Shown piece after piece: positions 55,801 to 64,000 of a stretch of 64,000 nt of DNA. The translations under genes were made by a program, and so were the position numbers. Below the pieces are notes generated by a model. The model ran no database searches and was not told the origin of the DNA. It saw only the letters and a program-made list of their open reading frames with translations. Location: NCBI GenBank assembly GCA_011033025.1, contig WFMF01000410.1:62001-126000 (forward strand). Reading direction: 5' to 3'. Numbering within the stretch: the stretch's first letter is position 1; each line of letters begins with the position of its first letter. Source of the stretch: Beroe forskalii. Its lineage: Eukaryota > Ctenophora > Nuda > Beroida > Beroidae.

Positions 55801-56298
55801 ACTGACTTCTTTCAGAGCTTATAAACACAGTGTTTACAACACTTTTAGTTCCCAAACCTTTATTTCCTTGTCCATGCGCTCAGATATCCAAGATACAGCG
55901 TCCTCAAAGCCAACATCCACTTTAATCAGTCCGAGCTTTCCACGACGTTTGATGAGCTGATCTGGCTTTACCACCAACCGCTTTTGGAAATTTGTAAATT
56001 ACATATTCATTCGACAGTCTGGGAAACTATCGAATATTTAGAATTGACAAAAAATGGTCAATAGTTGAGGAAAAATGTTAAATAAAAACCTTATTTGCTG
56101 GAATATTGGAATAATCCAAATTCTTGCCACTTCTCTCACCTTTTGAAGCAACCAGGGGTACTTATCAGGCAGTTCCTCCATCTTGGTATCACGAGTAACC
56201 GTGCACACCTCGCCACACGAGGCAGCAACACTCGTGAGGGAGAGGTGGCGGGATAACATGGACTTGCCATCGGCCTCGCGGAGTGCTCGGGGAGCCAT
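44521..56298 (-). CDS. ACLY: ATP-citrate lyase (ATP-citrate synthase), complete, 23 exons
   Basis: Cytosolic enzyme making acetyl-CoA and oxaloacetate from citrate, CoA and ATP for lipid synthesis and acetylation. The 23 exons total 3,309 bases including stop, giving 1,102 residues; animal ACLY is about 1,100. It starts [13 protein letters not shown] at 56298 in GCCATGG context and ends [16 protein letters not shown]. Landmarks in order: [16 protein letters not shown] and [11 protein letters not shown] (ATP-grasp); [41 protein letters not shown]-type loop [20 protein letters not shown]; phosphohistidine loop VQFGHAGSN; citrate-synthase-like [15 protein letters not shown]. Two junctions (55275/55109 and 54963/54768) lack GT donors though the frame is right. 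The last intron is GC-AG with a 3.3 kb satellite. Confidence 0.97.
44604..48057 (-). other. GC-AG last intron of ACLY, 3,454 bp
   Basis: On the gene strand the intron starts GCCAGT and ends CCGCAG. Over 95 percent of it is the 16-bp satellite. There is no alternative GT near the exon end that keeps SIGFIGHYLDQ in frame. Confidence 0.85.
44635..47946 (+). repeat. 16-bp satellite GGTGAAGTGGTGTCAG, about 200 copies
   Basis: Near-perfect 16-bp units fill 44635-46400. From about 46400 onward, insertions and deletions (TCAGGTGAAG, TCAGGGGTGAAG) become frequent, as expected of an older or poorly resolved array. The unit contains TGA on both strands and 16 is not a multiple of 3, so no reading frame stays open. 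Confidence 0.97.
50070..52052 (-). CDS. ACLY: ACLY exons 12-16 (CoA-ligase C-terminal lobe, catalytic histidine)
   Basis: Exons: 51875-52052, 51581-51741, 51250-51396, 50445-50596, 50070-50245. The peptide includes [59 protein letters not shown] and [20 protein letters not shown], with the phosphohistidine in FGHAGSN. Every junction is GT-AG and in phase. The intron between exons 14 and 15 (50597-51249) holds an inverted-orientation relative of the AGTGGTGTCA satellite. Confidence 0.95.
50755..51195 (+). repeat. 20-bp satellite TGACACCACTCCTCCTCTGC in an ACLY intron
   Basis: Tandem and near-tandem units of CTGACACCACTCTTCCTCGG type occur in ACLY intron 14. The core TGACACCACT is the reverse complement of AGTGGTGTCA, the core of the 16-bp satellite. 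The remaining ten bases are different. Confidence 0.85.
52210..56298 (-). CDS. ACLY: ACLY exons 1-11 (ATP-grasp/CoA-ligase N-terminal half)
   Basis: Exons: 56140-56298, 55858-55980, 55585-55647, 55275-55398, 54963-55109, 54622-54768, 54270-54438, 53940-54045, 52982-53134, 52584-52831, 52210-52364. They encode the ATP-grasp and citrate-binding parts, then the linker that in vertebrates carries regulatory phosphorylation sites. Here the linker reads [20 protein letters not shown], and the vertebrate RTASF-type site is not preserved. Exon 4 ends after VNI with one base, and the next bases are GGCTGT. Exon 5 ends EINPL plus one base, followed by TTGAGT. All other donors in this half are GT. Introns are mostly AT-rich and unremarkable. 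Confidence 0.95.
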
Positions 56299-57933
56299 GG
56301 CTCAAAAATAGAAGGGTTGTTATGGGGTGGGGGATGGTAGCTATGGGGAGGGGGGTGGTCTCAGGGGCGAGGAATAGAGGGGTTGTAAGGCGGTAAAACG
56401 ATGGTTGCCTTGAGGAGGGGGTTGCTGGGGGGGCATGGCCACCGAATGGAAGGGTTGTCAGGGGTGAGGAATGGTTGCTATGATAGGTTCTGGGTATTTT
56501 GCAGAAGGTCTTAATATGGGCATAGATGGGTGGGAGTATGGCTGTATGGGATCAATTCTAAATACCAGATTACTTCATTTAAACGTTACGAATGCAGCTA
56601 CAAATCAATAAAGTAAGAGGATGTATTTTAGCGTAACAATTGAAATTCTGCCACTATAAAGCGAGGTGCTCGGGTTAAGCAGTATGCTTCACCAGCGTGT
56701 ACATACTCAGGAGAATAATTTGTGTAGTATTATGTACTGATGTATTGTGTAGAAGAGGGCACACTATGTGAGTGCGTAGGGTTATTATATCAACTGACAA
56801 TGTCGCTTTTTAATGAAAAGAAGATTAGACAAAGGCAATTAAAAGCAAAGCAAATTTGAAATGAAATATCTCAAAACCTCAATTTCGTCTAATGATAAAA
56901 ACCGCAAAATTTGAATGGTTTGATGAAATAAAGAGCCTCAATACACGGACGTAACACACCCAACACAATGATTTCTATTCTGAAGGCTGTGAGAAATTGG
57001 CCTCATCTTTAACAGCTGCCAATTTACGGGTGGAGTTAAGTGATAGTAATCCAATATGAATTAAGTTACACGCCAGTTGTTAAAAACAAGTACAGTTCCA
57101 CGAATTTCTTTCCATTCACATTAAACCTTCTAAATGTGGTTTTAAGTGTCCCTGCATGCATGAGTGCATGGTAACTGATTATGGAGGGAGAAAAGAGAAG
57201 AAATTCCCCATAGTCACTGGTACGAGATTCGAAAGATATTATGCAGATTGGAAAAATTGGAAAAATTAAGAAACCTCTTAAACCTCTTCTTGCAGAATAA
57301 AGACTAATTCAGCAAAAGTTGAAATTATTAAGATGTCACTCGAAGAAATGAGAAACCGATTAAGAAACGTTTAGGCTCACAATCGTAGGAAACTTTCAGC
57401 CTACAATTTCAATAAATTTCTTTAAAAGCTGATTGTGCAACTCATAAACCTACAATGGATCGCATTACATAGCACAACAACCCAACATCATTGGGATTAT
57501 AAAAGTACAAGTGCAAGAGTACAAAATAGTGCATTCTATGTACTATTAAAGTAATAACTTGATAAAACAAGAAGTGTTACAAAAGAAGCGATGGAGTGGC
57601 CCAATAATCAGTGACGTCATAATCATCCAATGATTCTGATTAGTTATCACCTCGATCATCAATTAATTGGTGTTAATTAAACTCCAAATGTATTAGTAAT
57701 TAATTTGTTCCACATAGAAAATCACACGTGCTTTAGAACATCCTTAAAACGTTAGAAAATATAAGAAATTCAATATAAAAACTTAAATTTGCACCAAATT
57801 CTCCTGAAATTCTGATCGAAATGGTACAAACTTCACGACAACCACACCAATGTATGCAGCAGGGGAGTGAGGATTCTCTCTTCTGGGAGAGATTTAGGAG
57901 AGCAGTCTGTCCAGATGATAAAATTAGGCGGCT

Positions 57934-57980
57934 GAGAGTGACGTCATTATCAGGTTTTAGAGTGGTGGATTAGTGACGAT
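57934..57980 (+). repeat. Dispersed repeat copy 4
   Basis: GAGAGTGACGTCATTATCAG, then GTTTTAGAGTGGTGGATTAG, then TGACGATAAA. It lies about 1.6 kb upstream of the ACLY start. Confidence 0.7.
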
Positions 57981-59728
57981 AAACCGCCTCATTTCGTGTT
58001 CCATGTGGATTATTACTGTAAAAGTAAACAGTAGTATCATATATATATTGATGATTTCGCAACGCATGCCTTACCGCATAAATTCACCACATACCTGGTG
58101 GTAAATCTGGTGGTTTCTATTCCATCATCCGTTTAGAGGCTTAAATCGATTAAACCGGTAGAAGTCTTTACGTGTAAATAAGGTCCAAATCAAGGTTCAA
58201 ATCGGTTTAATATCCAGACAGAACCGGGTGATTTCTCAAGAGGATTAGATTTAATTAATCGTAGAAAGGAAAGACAATTGAAGGATTTTACAAGATCGAT
58301 TAAATGATGTAGGTAAGACAAAACTGCCAAAGGAACAGAAAAGTAGCCAACGGGGATGCTAGGGAGATTGTCATTCATCTCCTGAGAAAAAAGCACCCCC
58401 TCTGAATATGATTATTGGTTGAAATGGGTTGTTCAGAATAATTGACAGCATGGACATGCATCCTTAGTTACGTAGCTGCAAAGAAAAGAACGAAGCGCTA
58501 CAATGTACAGAGAAATTTTGGACAAAACGTGGCCGTCAGAAAATCAGCAAATATTGGCAGATGAGAAACATTATCCTGATGTAACGAGAAGAATGAAGTT
58601 AAGGAGGTTGTATAAATAGATAAACAAGGTTAAACAAGGTATGCAAATATTGTGGAAGGTAGAAATGTGATGTAAGGATATTATGTTATACCTATCTAAT
58701 TATTAAATACACAATTATCATACACAGCCAATTCAACCTACAGGGCTACAGATAGAAATCTGCAAACAAACTTGCATTATACATCCAGTTAGTAAAACAA
58801 ATGAAGGTACGTACTATGTATGACGTACCTATGTACGTAAAATGTACGTTACATGAGTAGGTACCCACAAACACTCATGAAAAAACATGTTAGATTTGCA
58901 CACTAAATGGTTCTGCAGTGCAGTGACTAAACATTTCATGTTCCTCATCGAAGAATGTACAGGCACAAAACACGGGACGTAGCGTGTATATTATGATGAT
59001 GACGTCATTACAATACCAATGTACTATACATTGTACTATCATACATTGTACAATGTACATTTAAAATTTGTCGAGATACAAAAAGGTTGGACGCGGGGAT
59101 AAACTGATAAAGGATAAGACGAGTTACGAAATATAACGTCGATTTGATTAAAACAAAGAAATAAATCACTCGATTGTTACAAAAGTGGGAGGCAACCCAA
59201 AAATATTAATTGCTTAATTTCGAGAGGATGAAACAAATTGCAAACAAAATTACCAACCAAGGGGACCCAATTAACAACACGAAGCAAACTAGCTGCACTA
59301 ATTAATTTAATTAATGAAGCATTCAATGAGGGCAAGAAGTAACAGAGAAAGCATGAACAATGATAAGGAGGACCTTATCACATGATAGGTACTGCTAACA
59401 ATAGGAGGTACCTACAAAGTACCCATTTAAACAAGGTACCTACCTACATAAGGTACCCATGACTGGGTACTTGATATTGAACTTTGAAACGCAGCGTACC
59501 TCTTGTAACTAAATGATTTAATCCAAGGACATCTCTAACAGAGACCATGTCATTTAATAGAACTTGTGTTAATAAACCAGTAAGTACAAACCTAAGGGCC
59601 CAATTAACCCATTATGCACAACTAACCAATTACAGCCAATATCATTTGATGGTTATTTCCAGTGGATCTATCCTCCCCCTTCCCTCTAAACTGTGTTGCT
59701 CAGGAATCCGGAGTCCTGGGTGGCCCAG

Positions 59729-59843
59729 CCCTGCAGTTGTAAGCTGTGAGGGGTACGTGGGCCGAAACCCCTCCGTTTCCCTTTGTCACCTGCTGATGGG
59801 ACACCGACATCGCAGATGGCAGGGAGACCTTACAACTGTAGGG
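59729..59843. other. Foldable GC-rich islet, possible structured RNA or small foldback
   Basis: CCCTGCAGTTGTAAG at 59729-59743 is the reverse complement of CTTACAACTGTAGGG at 59829-59843 with one mismatch. The 85-base interior is GC-rich with further short complementary runs. It stands out in AT-rich surroundings. I do not recognise a known RNA family, and a small inverted-repeat element explains it equally well. Confidence 0.3.
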
Positions 59844-60408
59844 TAACCGCTGATGATTCACAGTTTAGTCTCTTCCGCCTCTTATGTCAATCCTTGAATT
59901 AGAAAATCGATGTACAGTATTTTCTTATGTTTGTAGTATACTCATACACCTCTATAGATAAGACATTAGATTGAATCCATTGGAAAATATTCGGAACTCT
60001 TGGCACTGACGTACTCAAAATTAAAATATTATAAAATGAAACAAGTGGATATCATGAACCTAAGCGCTTGATTATAATTGTGCAAAACTTTCCTCCGAAA
60101 TAGTCAGAGGCAATGCAACAGTTCAATTTTCATTGGCTTCAGATCAAAAACTCAAAAGTATAAAATCCGGTCAAATCAAAAATGAAGAATCATATAACGT
60201 TAAGAAGGGGGTAATATGCAAAAACATATTTTGATAGCCAATCTTTGCAATAAAACACAGCGTACTATCTAAAATCATCTTTGCCTTAGATCACCTAATG
60301 CAACAAAATTTAGAGTCAATATATCAGAGCCGCACAAAAACCAAACGAAACCACGACAAACTAGAAAATATGCTACGAATAACTCGACTGACCAGCTCAC
60401 TTCACCGG

Positions 60409-61459
60409 CAGGGCCGTAATTCCCGGGGGGGCTAGGGGGGCTGAAGCCCCCCCAAGATTTTTGAACTGACTCAAAAAAATTCTAACTCCCTATTAAAATT
60501 TCCAAATTTACTGATCTTTACAGTTTGCTCATTGAATGGGGAATGATATTGATGCATCATTCGCAATTGTGAAGGTTTCAACATCATATCAACTCTTCAT
60601 GTATGCTAGTTTGTAGGTTCATCATGGTATTTTTTATCTACAAACCACAGTACAGAAGTGCTGTAATAAATCCATGTCTCCATAGTAAGTAGGCAAAAAT
60701 AATAATAACAAGGAAAGGAATAACTAAATATCGTGCTCATATCATGCTCATAACATGCTCATAGATTTATGCAAGTGACAAACTCGAATGAATAAAAAAG
60801 ATTTAATGATTGAGGGCGAGCTCCGGATGGAGGATAGAGTGTCTTCTAACCATTGGCTCATTGGGCGAAACGGTGGCTGAATGCACCGGTCATGCTAATG
60901 ATGGGGCGGAGTGGGGTGCCTTGCTTGTGTACTTTGGGCAGACCGTTTCGCCCAATGGTTAGGAGACACTCTGTCCACCATCTGGAGCTCGCTCTCAATA
61001 ATCAAGGACTCCTTCAGCCTCAGGGATATCTTGGGGAAGTCAAAAAGATTCAATGATGTTCATATTAATTTAACGCCTTAATAAAACAAGCAAGTGCTCT
61101 GGGCTAACAATGGGTCATCAGTTGGGTAAGGAGGATTATGAGGCACAATATGTCTGCACACGGTTTTTTAACATGAAAAATTGCTCAAGACTTGTTAAAG
61201 TACCATTTTATACGACTCATAATTTTCACGATTCTTACCCATTTCTGTAGCCCAAAATTCATTCTCAGACATTGAAAAACCCAAAAATTTTCCGGGGGGC
61301 TCCGCCCCCCTAACCCCCGGCCAGGGGCTCTGCCCCTGGACCCCGCTGGGGGCTGCGCCCCCAGACCCCTGCCGCCAGGGGCTCCGCCCCTGGAACCATT
61401 CCCTGGGCTCGCTTCGCTCGCCCAGCCCCCCCAACTCGAAATTGAGAATTACGGCCCTG
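60409..61459. mobile_element. Non-autonomous hAT-type transposon, 1,051 bp
   Basis: The left end is CAGGGCCGTAATTC and the right end is its reverse complement, GAATTACGGCCCTG. The flanking sequence TTCACCGG is present on both sides (60401-60408 and 61460-61467), an exact 8-bp target duplication. CAG-start ends and 8-bp duplications define hAT elements. The interior carries a second inverted pair (60808-60890 with about 60935-61008, around ACCGTTTCGCCCAATGG) and CCCCTGG/CCAGGGG GC hairpins at 61290-61400. No transposase frame. Confidence 0.9.
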
Positions 61460-61467
61460 TTCACCGG

Positions 61468-63432
61468 AGCATCTCAACATCACACCATTACTCGACGTGA
61501 TTCAGTGGCGTGGACAGCATGAGGAAAGAGAGTAGGGAAAGAGCTTGTAAACACGCGTGCGCGGCTCATCGACAAAAGTAAGAAATGTGGTGGTCTAAGG
61601 GCACGTGGATTGCAGGAAAAACTTTAGGATGTCCAAAGGCCGGCTAGTCGTAATCGAGGAAGAGAAATTATGCATTTGGCCGATAACAGGAATTAGAAAA
61701 TTTTAATTTAGTCCAATTACATAATTGGATAATTCAACCAAAATGAAAGCCGACATGCGCGCGACTAAAATTTTCGTACGTTCGCGCGTCAAGCTTCACA
61801 ATAAAATACAATGCGTCTTCCAGTACACGCTAATACCGGTTGCGAGCCAATTCAGGTGTCACATGCAATTTATTCATCAGTAAGTGCACCTTGTTTATTT
61901 AAATCTGAAAGTTTTTTAAAAGCTGGTTAAGTTTTAAATGAGATGAAATCTTATCAAGATTTATCGCAAGTGCCTCAAGTCTCTTCTATGATAATATCCA
62001 TTTCATCTTTTTGCTTTTTTGATAGGCTCTAGCAATATAGACTTCATGACAGAACAACATACAGTATGTAACCAAATATGTGAAGAACAGAACTTATAGT
62101 AGGCAGCGATTGGAACTAATATACACAAGTTCTGTTTACTGGAGTAAAGGAATGATAGGCCGAGGTGATTAAAAATAATTGTCAGTAATCACGATGATCT
62201 AGAGGAGATGTAGTTGAGTCTAAGTCAGGATATTCAATATATTGCTGAGATTTAGTACAGATTAGGTCGGAATTTTTGTTCAGGTTGAGCCGCAATTCAT
62301 GTGAGATTAGTTGGTCGAGATTAGTGGAGATTTAGTCAAGAGTCGGTCGGAATGCAGTCGATATTAAGTTAAAATTTGGTCGAGATTCAGTCGAGATTCA
62401 GTCAAAATGAGGCGGAGATTTAGTAAAGATTTAATTTAGTCAAGATTTAGGTAATGGATAATTAATGATGATTTTGTTGACATTTGTCGAAATTTCAGTT
62501 GAAATTTCAGTCGATTTAAGCCAATAGGTTTGATACGTTTTTCTGAAAGAAGCCACCTATTTTCCCTTCAATTTAATATTTTAGGAAGTTGGAATTGAAA
62601 TAAACCGTTTTTCAAATATTTTGTACGGATTTTAACGGTAATCCAGGATATTTTGAGCAAACAAAGTTTGTACCATCCACGACAAATTAAAGATATGCCT
62701 AAAATTTCTTCAGATATGAAAGTAAGATGTCCACCAGTTCATCATTTAGAACATGGATAGTGGACATCTATTCATTTTTACCTGTAGATCAACCTCATTG
62801 AATAGAGAATGGTGGACGGTGTTATATTCTTGCATTCTTGACTCTACTGAGAATAGGGATCTTCATTGAGCGTGGGAAATCAGAGGAAGGCTTCTCTCTC
62901 GGTGAACCCATGCCATCTAATCTACAGCAGAGGTTATGAAATAATCATCAGTTATTAAATAAAAACAGAAAAGTTTAGGAGCGAAGTAATGTGTTACTTT
63001 ATCAATAAGGTCAACTGTATAAATATGTCAATACCCTTGCCTGGGAGAGTTATACAATTGCTCTACGTCAGATAAACCTTCTTGTGTGACAAAAACTGAA
63101 CTTTCAATCAACTTGAGGATGAAGGTATCTCAACTAACAAAATATTGTAATGAAGTCACATAAATTTTACTATTTTACAAGGCGATAGCACAGTATGACA
63201 ATTGTCAATTTTGACTATCGATTAATATGATTTTAGTTTTTACTGAAGTTCTGAAAACAATAATAACTGTATCAAGTAAATAGTAAAATGAAAAGGTGCT
63301 AGGAATGTACTAAATCCAATAGACAACTAAACAATCCATCATCTCGCTGTAAGTCTGTCAAGCATGTCTAAGATAAAAATTTCAAATCGATTAATTCCAT
63401 CTTACATGTTTACATTATATATCTTTTTCATT
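61468..63432. other. Non-coding region with degenerate GAGATTTAGTC repeats
   Basis: A degenerate short repeat of TAGTCGAGATTTAGT/GATTCAGTC type occupies about 62200-62520. The rest is AT-rich without a supported gene. Confidence 0.5.
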
Positions 63433-64000
63433 TTAGAAAGGCAAATTGAAGTTTTGATGATATTTTTTAGAAAGACGACCATAAACAGAAACAAACTGGT
63501 CATGTCTGAAATCAAAGTCTATGTTCTTTTTCCTGTCCCGACAGTCCAAAATACGAAGAAACTCAGGACACATTTCGTTATAGAATGAGATATAATCAAA
63601 ATTTCTACAAAAGCATTCAAGAAAACGGTTAGGCTCTTCAACGAATCTGGATTTGCAGGAATTCAAGTGTAAATTGCAAAGACCTCTGATAACGATTATC
63701 ATGGGCTCCGATCTAGATATTGATTTACACTTCGGTAATGCATCTTCAAAGTAATTTGGCGGAAATTCACTTAACCCATCCTCATTAACATCTTCCGGAT
63801 AACATGAACGTGGAACATGTAAGTCTAAACCTTTAAATTTTGGTCCAGCATTTCGAGCAAACAAAACTAGGTCATCAACATTCCAATATTCGTATCCAAG
63901 AGTTGCATACTCCAACTCTTTCATTTGTGGCAGAATTGTGGATGCGAAAAATGAAAAGATCACAGATGTGTCAAGAGAATCAAGAGAGCCATCATCGATT
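63433..64000 (-). CDS. C-terminal part of an unidentified protein (runs off window edge)
   Basis: The frame is open from the window end to the stop at 63433, at least 188 residues. It begins upstream (LDSLDTSVIFSFFASTILPQ) and reads MKELEYATLGYEYWNVDDLV, then FKGLDLHVPRSCYPEDV and FLECFCRNFDYISFYNEMC. The alternation of leucine-rich and Asp/Asn positions recalls the region after leucine-rich repeats in F-box-like proteins, but no diagnostic motif is present, so I leave the function open. The absence of introns across 568 bases and the balanced composition support real coding. The start lies outside the window. Confidence 0.6.
   Translation of the reverse strand, partial: IDDGSLDSLDTSVIFSFFASTILPQMKELEYATLGYEYWNVDDLVLFARNAGPKFKGLDLHVPRSCYPEDVNEDGLSEFPPNYFEDALPKCKSISRSEPMIIVIRGLCNLHLNSCKSRFVEEPNRFLECFCRNFDYISFYNEMCPEFLRILDCRDRKKNIDFDFRHDQFVSVYGRLSKKYHQNFNLPF

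Larger units (their letters stand above)
56299..60400. other. Non-coding region upstream of ACLY
   Basis: No supported gene. It should include the ACLY promoter and any 5' UTR exon. It contains G-rich low-complexity DNA (56310-56520), a GTGACGTCATTATCAG repeat copy (57934-57953), and TGACGTCA octamers at 57612 and 59000. TACGTAC/GTACATTG palindromes are at 58800-59060, GGTACC-rich sequence at 59395-59475 and a GC-rich foldable islet at 59690-59850. Confidence 0.5.

Noticed and set aside
59690..59850. SRP RNA
   Set aside because: A few short similarities (GTAAGCTGTGAGGGG-like) but no conserved helix 8 GNAR arrangement in the right order.

Overview
This is a 64 kb piece of an animal nuclear genome. 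It is AT-rich and intron-dense, and almost every intron is GT-AG. The protein set is metazoan: a PH-domain beta-spectrin, a full-length animal-type ATP-citrate lyase, a ShKT-domain secreted protein and a PLAT-like secreted protein. The lineage cannot be fixed from this window. An aquatic invertebrate, possibly a cnidarian- or ctenophore-grade animal, is my guess. No bacterial operons, CRISPR array or rRNA were seen.

Layout. (1) 608-26806, plus strand: the 3' part of a beta-spectrin gene, about 38 exons. These encode roughly ten spectrin repeats, an acidic linker, a PH domain split over four exons and a basic tail; the gene starts upstream of the window. Its introns hold a nested antisense gene for a secreted PLAT-like protein (9595-10763), a decayed intronless membrane-protein copy (4909-6492), several inverted-repeat transposons and a 2.5 kb repeat-rich element (23153-25658). 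(2) 26807-29330: AT-rich intergenic DNA. (3) 29338-35455: a 30-bp hairpin-forming satellite with a roughly 2.05 kb higher-order duplication. Each copy of the duplication carries the same transposon insertion. (4) 36688-38604, plus: a class I glutamine-amidotransferase-like gene with five exons, a GC-AG intron full of GC and AAGT repeats, and an apparent +1 frameshift. (5) 41827-43466, plus: a five-exon secreted protein with a ShKT domain. (6) 44521-56298, minus: a complete 23-exon ATP-citrate lyase (1102 residues). Its last intron is GC-AG and holds a 3.3 kb 16-bp satellite. (7) 56299-63432: mostly non-coding, with a complete non-autonomous hAT element (60409-61459). (8) 63433-64000, minus: the C-terminal part of an unidentified protein.

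The genes do not form a pathway; they are independent neighbours. The most unusual feature is how repeats interact with splicing. In the spectrin gene, short tandem arrays have copied splice sites: 3' splice site plus half an exon at 2422-2897 and 20719-21286, and exon end plus 5' splice site at 21574-21830. One transposon sits between two copies of an exon's acceptor sequence (15612-15870). The two clear GC-AG introns in the window both contain long satellites. Two ATP-citrate lyase introns lack a GT donor even though the joined frame gives exactly the family length. That points either to tolerant splicing or to local assembly errors.
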